Source of the DNA: a virus
Virus record (IMG/VR): IMGVR_UViG_3300025108_004281
Coordinates: 28,050 to 92,049 of that record
Length of the DNA: 64,000 bases
Strand: one strand, 5' to 3'
Both the position numbers and the translations under genes were made by a program. Under the pieces are notes generated by a model, which saw nothing but the letters and a program-made list of their open reading frames with translations, searched no databases and was not told the DNA's origin. Of the stretch, positions 43,419 through 51,470 are shown piece after piece. The stretch's first letter is position 1, and every line of letters begins with the position of its first letter.

Positions 43419-43452
43419 ATTAATTAACACATCAGTTAAGTTTTATGGTGTT

Positions 43453-45306
43453 TTAAGTGGAAAACAAAACTTTGCCCCAACCTTGTCTTCTTTTGTAATA
43501 CATTCTGTCTAAGTATTCTTCTTCACTGTCGCATGGCATGATTAAATCTAAGGTGTATTCTGTTTTGTCTTTTAATAATTCTGAGTCCTCATCATTGATG
43601 TATTCTAAAAAGTTATATCCAAAATTCATTTGTGTTGGATAAGATACAGTTAGGTGGCTAACATAAAACGTTTGTAGTTTCATAAGTTGTGGGTAATACT
43701 TCTCTGGCAAGTCTAACCATTCTCTACTGTAATGCTTATCAATGAACTGAAATATTTTTAGTGGCTCCTTGTGAAAGTCGCTTTGTGCTGACCACATAAG
43801 TGTATGTCCACTAAAGCCATCAGCAATACCTGTCTCTAAGTATTCTGTGAGTTGTGCTTTTGCTGTGTCAAATAACTGCTTAACATAACCATCGTCTTCT
43901 TGTATAAGTGTCCACAGTCTATTATAAAACTCCAAGTAACTCATATCTTTATACTTGCGTAGGAACCTGCTGATGATCTGTGTCCAGCCGTAGTTGTGAA
44001 AATTATTGATCATCCAAGCATACATCCAACTGTCTATAAACTTAGGCATCGGCATGTCCTTAGTTCCGCGGACTAACGTGACACTTTCGCTGATGCCATC
44101 TTCTTCCTCAAAGCCTGATATATAATCTTTCACAACTATCGTGTCTATTTCGTGTTCTGCTCTTTGCTCAGGTGTATTAAGGTGTGCGTTCTCTAGTAAT
44201 TGTGCTAACCAACTTTCAATAGCATTGTGTTGACCCATTTCAATTACATCACATAAACCTTTACTCCAACTTTCAAATGTTTCTTTGGGTAAGCCTAGTA
44301 TAAGTTCTGTGTAACTAGGTATCTGTTCTCTATTACATATATCAAATATGTGTTTGAGATTACTAAACTCCATGTTACGTCTTTTAATTTCTTCTAGTAC
44401 ATCCATGTCCATACTTTGTACACTTAAAGTTAGTCCTCTATTGAAGCCACTGCTGATAAACTTCTTAACAATTTCCATTATCTCTTCTGAACTGTTCTTA
44501 TACCATGTGGCATCAACAACCTGTGGATAGCCAAACTCTTTTTGTAATGCTACAAGTTCTTCTGTAAACTTCATATCTCTATCTGTAAACACACCAAAGT
44601 TTGCGTCTGCTATTGTTACATAATCCATTTTGTTATGTGCCATCCAATGCAGTTCTTGTAATACTTTTTCTTCAGGAAACTTTTTAAGTTTACTATATGT
44701 TAAGCCACCCCAGTCACAGAATGTACAAGCAAATGGACAGCCACGATTAGTTTCTAATGTGCCATTCCATAGTACGCCTGGATTGTCTGCTATAATCTTT
44801 TCAAACACACCTGTTAAGTAAGGACTTGGTATGTCTAATTCTGTTAGTCTTGGATAGTTATATATTTTTTCTATTAGTTTGCCGTTGATTAGATTTCGTA
44901 ATATATCTGTAAAACTTAATTCGCCTTCTGCTAAACTAATTGAGTCTACATACTTGTGATGCTTAAAGAATTCTTCTTCATCTGGTCTATCAGTAACTTG
45001 TGGGCCACCAAATACTATTTTGCATTTAGGATATTTTTGTTTGACTTTTTGAGCAACTGCTTTGCTCCATTCCCAGTTCCACATGTAACAACTAAATGCT
45101 ATTATGTCTGGGTCTTCTAGTCTATCAACTAGAGTATCTACATTTTCTCTGCGGAATATTATGTCTTTGAGATCTACATTTTCTTTTATATCATCAAACT
45201 GACTAGCATAACTCCATAAACAGCCAATGCTGTAAGGAATCCAGTAACCAGTTTTTCCTGCAATACCAAATCTAAAGTTAGGTTGGCACAGATATAAGTT
45301 TAGCAT
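43453..45306 (-). CDS. B12-binding-domain radical SAM enzyme (617 aa)
   Basis: N-terminal residues 1-140 form a cobalamin-binding-like Rossmann domain (FSCYMWNW and KIVFGGPQVT segments, no DxHxxG). The radical SAM core begins with C190-x3-C194-x2-C197 in RGCPFACTFC and contains ETL/GLPKETFE elements. A C-terminal domain of about 200 aa is typical of this subgroup. The substrate is unknown; relatives modify peptides, tRNA or small molecules. The start is leaderless behind a late promoter. It is the second such enzyme in the window, with little resemblance to the first outside the core. Confidence 0.9.
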   Translation of the reverse strand: MLNLYLCQPNFRFGIAGKTGYWIPYSIGCLWSYASQFDDIKENVDLKDIIFRRENVDTLVDRLEDPDIIAFSCYMWNWEWSKAVAQKVKQKYPKCKIVFGGPQVTDRPDEEEFFKHHKYVDSISLAEGELSFTDILRNLINGKLIEKIYNYPRLTELDIPSPYLTGVFEKIIADNPGVLWNGTLETNRGCPFACTFCDWGGLTYSKLKKFPEEKVLQELHWMAHNKMDYVTIADANFGVFTDRDMKFTEELVALQKEFGYPQVVDATWYKNSSEEIMEIVKKFISSGFNRGLTLSVQSMDMDVLEEIKRRNMEFSNLKHIFDICNREQIPSYTELILGLPKETFESWSKGLCDVIEMGQHNAIESWLAQLLENAHLNTPEQRAEHEIDTIVVKDYISGFEEEDGISESVTLVRGTKDMPMPKFIDSWMYAWMINNFHNYGWTQIISRFLRKYKDMSYLEFYNRLWTLIQEDDGYVKQLFDTAKAQLTEYLETGIADGFSGHTLMWSAQSDFHKEPLKIFQFIDKHYSREWLDLPEKYYPQLMKLQTFYVSHLTVSYPTQMNFGYNFLEYINDEDSELLKDKTEYTLDLIMPCDSEEEYLDRMYYKRRQGWGKVLFST

Positions 45307-45310
45307 AGCA

Positions 45311-45319
45311 GTATTTATC
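45311..45319 (-). promoter_or_regulatory. Late promoter (GATAAATA), leaderless radical SAM start
   Basis: GATAAATAC on the minus strand with 5 nt to the ATG at 45306. Confidence 0.78.
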
Positions 45320-45342
45320 GTGTATAAATCACAGCCAAAGGA

Positions 45343-45363
45343 AAGCAGGCACTAGGCCTGCTT
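45343..45363 (-). terminator. Terminator after the 95-aa membrane protein
   Basis: Perfect 8-bp stem AAGCAGGC/GCCTGCTT with a 5-nt loop, then TCCTTT on the minus strand. Confidence 0.7.
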
Positions 45364-45388
45364 ATTGAATACTTGGTCCTTGTATTGC

Positions 45389-45676
45389 TTACTTGAAAGA
45401 TGCTCTGGCTTCTTTCACTAGGTCTGCTTTTTTCTTACGCAAATCTAGTTCAACACCATTTTCTCTTGCTAATAGTTCTAATTCTGCTTTAGTCTTTTTA
45501 TTAAGTTCTGCCGCAGTAGGAACTTTAGGTTTAGCAGGAGCCTTTGGTGCAGGTGCCGGTGCAGGAGCAGGTGTAGGTTTGCTTTCTACTACATCATCTT
45601 TCTTAAAAAATGATTGGTAAACAACAAATCCAACAATCGCTACTACAACAACTATACCTATGATTGAATTTTCCAT
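45389..45676 (-). CDS. Membrane-anchored protein with SAP/Rho-N-like tail (95 aa)
   Basis: N-terminal membrane helix (4-23), Pro/Ala-rich linker (33-53) and a C-terminal helix-turn-helix of the SAP or Rho-N type (TKAELELLARENGVEL to KADLVKEA). Such tails usually bind nucleic acid, so it may tether DNA or RNA to the membrane. GGAG ribosome site. Directly after the NAD synthase gene. Confidence 0.7.
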   Translation of the reverse strand: MENSIIGIVVVVAIVGFVVYQSFFKKDDVVESKPTPAPAPAPAPKAPAKPKVPTAAELNKKTKAELELLARENGVELDLRKKKADLVKEARASFK

Positions 45677-45679
45677 GGT

Positions 45680-46669
45680 TTATCTCCTCAATTGGTTATC
45701 TAGTTTATCTAGTAGATCATATCGATCTTTTTCAAACGTATGTGCAAGATTATAAGGATTGAATCTCTTGTATGTTGTGCCTCTAATTCTACTTGCGACC
45801 TCTTCTACTATTAATTTGTCCTTTACATCTTTGAATCCGGCAATATCTGATATGGTATTTTCGAACTCCACTCCGTCTACATTTTCCAGTAACTTGAATA
45901 AGGCTAAATCAAATTCAAGATAACTGAACCCAAACTGATCCTCGTCTGAACTAGATATTCCTAATCCATCTGTTGGAACAGCAAACACGACACTATCGGG
46001 TACACCTTGCATTTCAGCAAGAGCAGGAACTTCCCAACTCTTACTTAATGATTGTATTGGCGATACATCGCCCACGTCTCCGTGTAGTGTCCAAAACCCT
46101 GCGGCTAGTTCTGAAAAATTATCAGTACTTGCTACAAAGCCTTGACTCGCACCAGCAAGATTGTACAACGTAATCATACGCAATCTGGCTCGAATGTTTC
46201 CTTTTCTAATCTTACTAGAGTGATCATTGCTGATTAAACTAGCATCAATTTTATATTCTTGTTGAAGCAAACTTTCGTATGCTTCTGTTAAATCAATATG
46301 TCTGTGGTCTATGCCTAGTGCCTTTGCTGTTTCAAAGCCTCTGTCTGTTTCATCTTCTATTTGATTAATAGGCATTGTTACACCAATTACATGATAGCCT
46401 GCATCTCTAAATAAACTTGCAGTTAAGGCACTATCTATGCCTCCACTGAGTCCAACACAGACGTTGCTTATTTTGTATTTGTTGGCGTACTCAACTAAGT
46501 TCTGTACTATATCATTTCGTAGCACTTGCAGTTTTTCAACTGACATGTACTTTCCGCTTTTGATGTAACTGTCTAGCAGTTTTTCAAATGCAGGAGACAA
46601 CACAGGCTTTCTGTTATAATCAAGTATTAACTTTTTTAAATTTGCTTGTTCAGTTTTCTTATTCATCAT
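45680..46669 (-). CDS. nadE: NAD+ synthase (ammonia-dependent type)
   Basis: A 329-aa enzyme that amidates nicotinic acid adenine dinucleotide to NAD+. It has the PP-loop GLSGGIDS (S75-S80), a NIRARLRM segment and ASTDNFSELAAGF, followed by HGDVGDVSPI. These are the NadE core elements in order. No glutaminase domain is present, so free ammonia or a partner would supply nitrogen. It would let the phage raise NAD levels. ATG overlaps the upstream gene stop. Confidence 0.9.
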   Translation of the reverse strand: MMNKKTEQANLKKLILDYNRKPVLSPAFEKLLDSYIKSGKYMSVEKLQVLRNDIVQNLVEYANKYKISNVCVGLSGGIDSALTASLFRDAGYHVIGVTMPINQIEDETDRGFETAKALGIDHRHIDLTEAYESLLQQEYKIDASLISNDHSSKIRKGNIRARLRMITLYNLAGASQGFVASTDNFSELAAGFWTLHGDVGDVSPIQSLSKSWEVPALAEMQGVPDSVVFAVPTDGLGISSSDEDQFGFSYLEFDLALFKLLENVDGVEFENTISDIAGFKDVKDKLIVEEVASRIRGTTYKRFNPYNLAHTFEKDRYDLLDKLDNQLRR

Positions 46670-46979
46670 CTTTGTTATTGTTTATATCCTCTATTAAATC
46701 CCATATAGTTGCATCTGAATTGGACAACTCTGATTTATAATCTTCTAAACCATATGCTACTCGTAATGCTTTTTTGTAATAGCCAACGGCAGTACTACAA
46801 TAAACAGCAAAACTTTCATGTGTAATATCCACATCCAAGTCCATGCCTAAGTGAACCATAAACTTTGTTAGATCTCTTGTGACATCATCTATTGTTTCTT
46901 CAAATAGAGTGTCGTTACCGAGTTCAGCCGCCTTAAGTTTTTCTCTGTAAGCAGTCAAGTCGACTATGTTATTTTTCAT
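46659..46979 (-). CDS. Unknown 106-aa acidic helical protein
   Basis: Acidic, helical, no recognised family. Overlaps NadE start and the 72-aa gene end by 11 nt each. Confidence 0.6.
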   Translation of the reverse strand: MKNNIVDLTAYREKLKAAELGNDTLFEETIDDVTRDLTKFMVHLGMDLDVDITHESFAVYCSTAVGYYKKALRVAYGLEDYKSELSNSDATIWDLIEDINNNKDDE

Positions 46980-47187
46980 CTAACTTATTTTGTTTCTCTA
47001 ACTCTTCTATTTTAGATTTAAGAATGTTGACCATATTTGATTGTTCATCGTCTAATAATTTAGCACCTATATGAACTTTTTCTTTTTCTAATACATCAAC
47101 CTGTGTTTCTAATTCTGCTATGCGTTGCTCAGCAGAAGACAAAGCATCAATCAATTGCTTTTTAGTCATTTGTGTTTTGCTTGTCAT
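46969..47187 (-). CDS. Small coiled-coil protein (72 aa)
   Basis: Heptad-like Leu/Ile/Glu/Lys pattern through most of the protein suggests a coiled coil. Directly follows the 2OG oxygenase gene. Function unknown. Confidence 0.6.
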   Translation of the reverse strand: MTSKTQMTKKQLIDALSSAEQRIAELETQVDVLEKEKVHIGAKLLDDEQSNMVNILKSKIEELEKQNKLDEK

Positions 47188-47188
47188 A

Positions 47189-47821
47189 CTAGTTAATTAC
47201 CTCGCTTTTGCCGAATACAATGTATAAACTGGTTCGTTTTTGTCCTTCTGGAACAGGTGTCATCATACCATGCATTTCTTTATTTGTGTTTAACAATATA
47301 TAACCGTTACCTTTTCCATAATAGGTTGTTAATAATTCTTCGCCGTGTTCACTTTCGAATACTGGCTTTAGAAATGTTGTGCCACATCTTTCATCGCAAT
47401 CATTATCTAAATATATTTGCATAGTTACATTTAAAACTTTTTGATCACAATGCGGAAACAATTCAAAGCCTGGTGAGTCTTGCCACATGCTTGTACTAGG
47501 AATACCCAAGCCATTTAAATCAAACTTTGCTTTAATAGAGTCTATTGTTTTTTGTAACTCTAAACTGATTTCATGTATATCAGAAAAGTCTGCTCTTTGC
47601 CTGTGTATTTTATGTGTTTCAGGTGGGTGTGCATACACATCGTATCTTTTTGTTGTTGGTGCATCGTATACTTCTTTAGCATATTCTATTTCTTCATCAC
47701 TAAGAACATCTTCTAGCACTATTAATTTATATTGATGTGGTTCATACTCTATAGTTGCTCCTTCGAGAACTGTGAGGTCTGTGTTTTCTATATATTCAAC
47801 TAACTTTTCAAACATGCCCAT
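47189..47821 (-). CDS. 2OG-Fe(II) oxygenase-like protein (210 aa)
   Basis: Iron site H-x-D in FPHCDQK, distal His in NKEMHGMM and Arg in QKRTSLYIVF, with a YGKGNGYILLNT strand between. Order and spacing fit the superfamily. Substrate unknown. The start overlaps the DUF3307-like gene. Confidence 0.75.
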   Translation of the reverse strand: MGMFEKLVEYIENTDLTVLEGATIEYEPHQYKLIVLEDVLSDEEIEYAKEVYDAPTTKRYDVYAHPPETHKIHRQRADFSDIHEISLELQKTIDSIKAKFDLNGLGIPSTSMWQDSPGFELFPHCDQKVLNVTMQIYLDNDCDERCGTTFLKPVFESEHGEELLTTYYGKGNGYILLNTNKEMHGMMTPVPEGQKRTSLYIVFGKSEVIN

Positions 47822-48176
47822 GGACCAATAGATGTACTAATAAGAAATATGTCATGCCATGTGCTAATTGATCTGTTCCGTGTATTACCCAATACTTTTG
47901 TTCAGAAGGATTAGTTGGAAATCTTTCCCATAATTTGTTCTTTGCATAGTCTATGTGATAATGTAATATTGCATCTATGGCACCTAATACAAATGCTGTT
48001 AATGGGTTTGCAAAATTTAGTAGTACAATAAAAGTAAACAAGCCGTGTAGTTTTGCATGAGCAAGTCCACCAATGTGTCCATATGTACCTTTGTACTTGA
48101 ACATCCAAGGATATTGCATATAATAATCTGCAATTATATGTTTAGTAAAAAGCCAAAATAAAATGTTAAATTCCAT
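47808..48176 (-). CDS. DUF3307-like membrane protein (122 aa)
   Basis: Several hydrophobic segments with conserved His/Asp (KHIIADY, HAKLHG, LHYHIDYAKN) as in DUF3307 proteins. Start set at the ATG at 48176; the frame is open further up into the tRNA-Ala gene, which cannot be coding. Co-transcribed with tRNA-Ala. Confidence 0.75.
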   Translation of the reverse strand: MEFNILFWLFTKHIIADYYMQYPWMFKYKGTYGHIGGLAHAKLHGLFTFIVLLNFANPLTAFVLGAIDAILHYHIDYAKNKLWERFPTNPSEQKYWVIHGTDQLAHGMTYFLLVHLLVHGHV

Positions 48177-48185
48177 ATTAATACC

Positions 48186-48261
48186 TGGTGGAGCCACGGG
48201 GATTCGAACCCCGGACCTTCTGGTTGCAAACCAGACGTTCTCCCAACTGAACTATGGCCCC
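48186..48261 (-). tRNA. tRNA-Ala (anticodon TGC)
   Basis: 76-nt cloverleaf with CCA encoded. Acceptor GGGGCCA/TGGCTCC; anticodon loop TTTGCAA between TCTGG and CCAGA; T-loop GGTTCGAATCC. A late promoter starts 5 nt upstream of the 5' end. Confidence 0.95.
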
Positions 48262-48270
48262 TTAGTAGTG

Positions 48271-48279
48271 TTATTTATA
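48271..48279 (-). promoter_or_regulatory. Late promoter (TATAAATA) of tRNA-Ala and DUF3307-like gene
   Basis: TATAAATAA on the minus strand, predicted start at about 48266, only 5 nt before the tRNA. It overlaps the stop region of the membrane protein gene. Confidence 0.75.
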
Positions 48280-48726
48280 ATACTGTAAATTAGTTGAAGT
48301 CATTTTTTGTACTACATCAAAAAGTACAACAATAGACAATCCACTTATTAAAAATCTAATATCAAATAACAATGCTTCTGGACTAAATGGAGGGAACCAT
48401 TGGCCTGCGTTTGCCATTACATGCCATACTAACCAACTGCTTAATAATGACACATACTTGCTGTCTAGCATTTTGCTAATGAAGGGTGTTAATGCTAATG
48501 CTGAATAAGTCATTAACATACTGTTATGGAAACCTATAAACAAATCACTCACAAACATTACACCTAATGGTAATAAGAATGCTAGGTTGTTTTTAGTTAA
48601 GTAAGGTGTTAGAACTGCTAAACCTAATAGTGGTTCGCTGTTTGGTGGCAATGGTAAAAGTCTGCTCACTACCAAAGCACCAAATAATATTAATCCAACT
48701 TTAAATACTGAGGGATTCTTTAACAC
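48271..48726 (-). CDS. DUF6580/ECF-S-like membrane protein (about 151 aa, start uncertain)
   Basis: Four to five hydrophobic helices with SRLLPLPPNSEPLLG, LLPLGVMFVSDLFIG and FHNSMLMTYSAL segments. These resemble DUF6580-type proteins related to substrate-binding units of ECF vitamin transporters. The frame extends to an ATG at 48858, but that part overlaps the zinc-finger gene by 158 nt and has no ribosome site. I prefer a GTG at 48726 just before the first helix. Substrate unknown. Confidence 0.65.
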   Translation of the reverse strand: MLKNPSVFKVGLILFGALVVSRLLPLPPNSEPLLGLAVLTPYLTKNNLAFLLPLGVMFVSDLFIGFHNSMLMTYSALALTPFISKMLDSKYVSLLSSWLVWHVMANAGQWFPPFSPEALLFDIRFLISGLSIVVLFDVVQKMTSTNLQYYK

Positions 48727-48910
48727 AGGCTTCGCAGTTTTTGTTAAACATTGCTCGTAAGAAGCCTTTTGTTTTGGCTCTGCCTGCCCACTTAAAAGTC
48801 TTTTTACATGCTTTGCAATGCCTTTTATGTAATTGATATGGTCCCCATTTTTCATCATATGTTTGTTGTCGCTTTTGTATAGAGTCTAGACTCTGTTCTT
48901 TCTTTGGCAT
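48701..48910 (-). CDS. Small zinc-finger-like basic protein (69 aa)
   Basis: Two C-x2-C pairs (CKAC near 33, CEAC near 60) with many Lys/Arg. It would bind one zinc and probably nucleic acid. The 3' end overlaps the membrane protein start. Confidence 0.68.
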   Translation of the reverse strand: MPKKEQSLDSIQKRQQTYDEKWGPYQLHKRHCKACKKTFKWAGRAKTKGFLRAMFNKNCEACVKESLSI

Positions 48911-48918
48911 AATTTTCT

Positions 48919-49155
48919 CTAGTGTAAAGTAGAGAAGGCTCTTTCTATCATAGCCTCCCTAACATCTTTGTCAGATACGGCATCAATGAACTCGTCGTTT
49001 ATTGTGAAATATGCGTTACTGTCTGTGATGTCTTGTTCAGGTATGCCTACCATTTTACAAATGTCTTCATAACTTAATGCAATGCCTTTGGCATGTGCTT
49101 CAAGCATTAGGTCCATGACAATCTTACCAATTATCTTTTCCAACTTATCTGACAT
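48919..49155 (-). CDS. Unknown 78-aa acidic helical protein, leaderless
   Basis: Helical acidic protein with no family. Starts exactly 5 nt after a CATAAATAC late promoter. Confidence 0.66.
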   Translation of the reverse strand: MSDKLEKIIGKIVMDLMLEAHAKGIALSYEDICKMVGIPEQDITDSNAYFTINDEFIDAVSDKDVREAMIERAFSTLH

Positions 49156-49159
49156 GCTA

Positions 49160-49168
49160 GTATTTATG
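49160..49168 (-). promoter_or_regulatory. Late promoter (CATAAATA), leaderless
   Basis: Minus strand CATAAATAC with 5 nt to the ATG at 49155. It follows a terminator directly. Confidence 0.75.
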
Positions 49169-49173
49169 CTGTC

Positions 49174-49203
49174 ATAAAAAAAGGCGAATGTAAAACTCGC
49201 CTT
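49174..49203 (-). terminator. Terminator of the tRNA-Glu transcript
   Basis: AAGGCGA/TCGCCTT stem around a 9-nt loop, then seven T on the minus strand. Confidence 0.78.
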
Positions 49204-49204
49204 C

Positions 49205-49322
49205 TATAGTTTTTATTTAAAGTCACTTAACTATTATAAAATTGACTGGCAAATTATGTTATGTGATTTTGGAGGTATAACACCGGGCACCCGGAAGACA
49301 CTCCTCTACTTGTCGCTATTTA
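49205..49322 (-). other. Non-coding 118-nt stretch with a strong hairpin
   Basis: Between tRNA-Glu and its terminator there is no gene. A GAGG...CCTC stem encloses a CCGG-GTGC-CCGG hairpin near 49262-49298. It could be a small RNA or a decayed tRNA; neither can be shown. Confidence 0.45.
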
Positions 49323-49324
49323 GT

Positions 49325-49399
49325 TGGTACCCCGTAGGAGAGTCGAACTCCTGTTGCCGAGATGAAAACCCGGTGTCCTAACCACTAGACGAACGGGGC
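49325..49399 (-). tRNA. tRNA-Glu (anticodon TTC)
   Basis: 75 nt with encoded CCA. Acceptor GCCCCGT/ACGGGGT; anticodon loop TTTTCAT between CCGGG and CTCGG. The first acceptor pair is a G-U wobble. Confidence 0.92.
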
Positions 49400-49407
49400 A
49401 CATTTTA

Positions 49408-49812
49408 TTATGCACTCCAGTAACTTTCAGAACTTGGACTCATATAATGAGGCGTATTGATTGACTCGGTAAATTTCTTACCTGTCATCATATTAGTTCT
49501 TTCAACCACTGGTTCTATGAGTTCATAATCTTCCACACTCATAACCATGTAGTTATTAATGTCATTAACATGAGTTCGGCCTAAGTCTTTGTTTGTAGCC
49601 TCTTCATAAGCATTACAGAACCTTGAATGATAATAAGGTTTGCCATCAGCCAACACATTATTAACATCTTCAATTGCTTTAGCATAATACTTTAACGTTC
49701 TAGTAATGCCAGCCTTAGCCGCCGCTCTAGTTTTGTATTGAGTATTAGCATAACTTTTCTTGTTAGGCTCTCTGTGAATTGAATTATTCTTTTTACTTAC
49801 TATTACAAACAT
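49408..49812 (-). CDS. Conserved unknown 134-aa protein
   Basis: Basic protein with a C-terminal segment ERTNMMTGKKF then NTPHYMSPSSESYWS. It resembles, from memory, small conserved proteins of T4-like marine phages. Directly upstream of tRNA-Glu; early promoter at 49846. Function unknown. Confidence 0.65.
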   Translation of the reverse strand: MFVIVSKKNNSIHREPNKKSYANTQYKTRAAAKAGITRTLKYYAKAIEDVNNVLADGKPYYHSRFCNAYEEATNKDLGRTHVNDINNYMVMSVEDYELIEPVVERTNMMTGKKFTESINTPHYMSPSSESYWSA

Positions 49813-49845
49813 AAAAACTCCTACCTTTTTTGTTAATATACATAT

Positions 49846-49874
49846 ATTATACTAAATTTTAGGGTCTATGTCAA
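49846..49874 (-). promoter_or_regulatory. Early sigma70-type promoter of the 134-aa gene and tRNA-Glu
   Basis: Minus strand TTGACA, 17-nt spacer, TATAAT. Confidence 0.84.
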
Positions 49875-50585
49875 CCATCCTGGGCCAGTTTCTGGCTGAA
49901 TATGTATCTTTATTTCTGGTTTTAGTAGGCTAACTGCTAGTGCTATTGTGCTGTTTGTTTCGCATAAACGTTTCATACATGCTTTCCACAGTCCAAAACT
50001 TATTTGATCGTTTTGTATTACCCTGTATGTTCTAGTAATTGCATTGGTTAATATATCATGTGCAAATAAATTAGCAGTGGTTGTGTCTTCATACAACTTA
50101 ATGTTCTTTGTACCGTAATGTTTTGGATCTTGCATCAACTTTTGTTCTTCAGGTATAAAGTCTATTATATTTTCTTGTGTATGTTTAGCACCTGTAACAA
50201 TATGATAAAGACTGTCACTAACTAATGTAAACTTATGCACATTACTAACAGTTAATAGGTTGCTTCTAGTTGTACTGTTTGGATATAAATCAATTAGTGT
50301 ATCAACTATACTAAGAAGCCAACGTAAATTTAAATGTTCTAATAATACATCTTCATAATCTAAATAGAAACGTTCAAACTCATCTTTGTATTCATGTTTT
50401 TCTGCATCATTCATTCGTCTAGAAGTAATAATCATTTCCATTATTTTGACTACTGCTTTTGGCTTGCCAATGTTTTTATTCCATAAAGGTATTGTTGTTT
50501 GATATGGTGTGCGTTCATGTGGAGGAATATCTGCTACAGCAGACTCGTCAATTTGTTCAGTGATTAGTTCTAGTAGTTCATCCAT
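49866..50585 (-). CDS. Unknown 239-aa helical protein
   Basis: Mostly helical acidic protein. Start set at 50585, overlapping the upstream gene stop by 8 nt; an earlier in-frame start at 50621 would overlap far more. No recognised domain. Confidence 0.58.
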   Translation of the reverse strand: MDELLELITEQIDESAVADIPPHERTPYQTTIPLWNKNIGKPKAVVKIMEMIITSRRMNDAEKHEYKDEFERFYLDYEDVLLEHLNLRWLLSIVDTLIDLYPNSTTRSNLLTVSNVHKFTLVSDSLYHIVTGAKHTQENIIDFIPEEQKLMQDPKHYGTKNIKLYEDTTTANLFAHDILTNAITRTYRVIQNDQISFGLWKACMKRLCETNSTIALAVSLLKPEIKIHIQPETGPGWLT

Positions 50586-51369
50586 TATAAATTTTGTTCT
50601 TGTAATACATATGATGCTCAAAGAAGTCTAGCAACTTGTACTCGTTATAAAGAGGCCCGTGAACAAGATCTCTAATCTTGTGTGCGTGAATGTGTTTAAA
50701 CTTTGATATGTAATATTTTTGTTGATCACTATATGGCGATCTTCTATTCACAAAAAGTCGTAAAAGTTCTTCTGTGATATTATCTTGTCTTTGAATAATT
50801 GGCCGATAAACGTTCGGCCATATATCTCTTCTTGTATCTAAATTCAAACCAACAAGCCGAGATAATAAAAATTTAGGTCTATTTGTTAATGCATTTTCTA
50901 ATGTGATAGATAGAGGAGTCATATGCATGTCGTACTTAGGAGATTTAGCAAAATCGCCTTTAAGAATATCATCAACAACATTTAAAAGATAGGGTTCTAA
51001 ATCATTGTAATAGTCATTACTTTTGCCTTTGAACTTTTTGTGTTTTTCTTGTGACCACCATTCGCTAGAAAGATAACCACCTAGTATTTTATCTACAGGA
51101 TCTTTATAAGGAATAAACCAATTTACATTACCTTCTGGTGCAAACGATCTATTACTGTATGATGAATAATGAATATCAAATAAGTTGTTGAATGCTGAGT
51201 GATTACCTTTGCGGTAAAGTAGTAAACTATGTGTTACATCTTCTTCGGCTTGATAATTTACCCACAAACTTTTTTCTAACTCAAGTTCTGATTTCCATGA
51301 GTTTTGAATGTTTTTATCAAATTGCATGTACGAATACAAGTCATTTATGTTATGCCGTTCTTGTGTCAT
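50578..51369 (-). CDS. Unknown 263-aa protein, paralogue of the 51.5 kb gene
   Basis: Shares an ILGGYLSSEWW-type segment, a DMHMTPLSITLEN-type segment and the ending NEYKLLDFF with the protein encoded at 51457-52215. So the two are diverged copies. Trp/Tyr/His-rich, soluble. Function unknown. tRNA-Ser lies between the copies. Confidence 0.6.
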   Translation of the reverse strand: MTQERHNINDLYSYMQFDKNIQNSWKSELELEKSLWVNYQAEEDVTHSLLLYRKGNHSAFNNLFDIHYSSYSNRSFAPEGNVNWFIPYKDPVDKILGGYLSSEWWSQEKHKKFKGKSNDYYNDLEPYLLNVVDDILKGDFAKSPKYDMHMTPLSITLENALTNRPKFLLSRLVGLNLDTRRDIWPNVYRPIIQRQDNITEELLRLFVNRRSPYSDQQKYYISKFKHIHAHKIRDLVHGPLYNEYKLLDFFEHHMYYKNKIYNG

Positions 51370-51380
51370 AGTAATACCAT

Positions 51381-51470
51381 TGGCGGAAAGGGAGGGATTC
51401 GAACCCTCGGTACAGTTACCCGTACTCTTCCTTAGCAGGGAAGTGCTTTAAGCCACTCAGCCACCTTTCC
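51381..51470 (-). tRNA. tRNA-Ser (anticodon GCT)
   Basis: 90 nt with long variable arm and encoded CCA. Acceptor GGAAAGG/CCTTTCC, anticodon loop CTGCTAA between CTTCC and GGAAG. Its first 14 nt also hold the stop codon of the upstream gene. Confidence 0.94.

Noticed and set aside
48177-48197. Extension of the DUF3307-like gene start into tRNA-Ala
   Set aside because: The codons would be the tRNA 3' end and CCA; the internal ATG at 48176 is the sensible start.
49205-49322. A second tRNA next to tRNA-Glu
   Set aside because: Stem lengths, T-loop and anticodon arm do not fit a cloverleaf.
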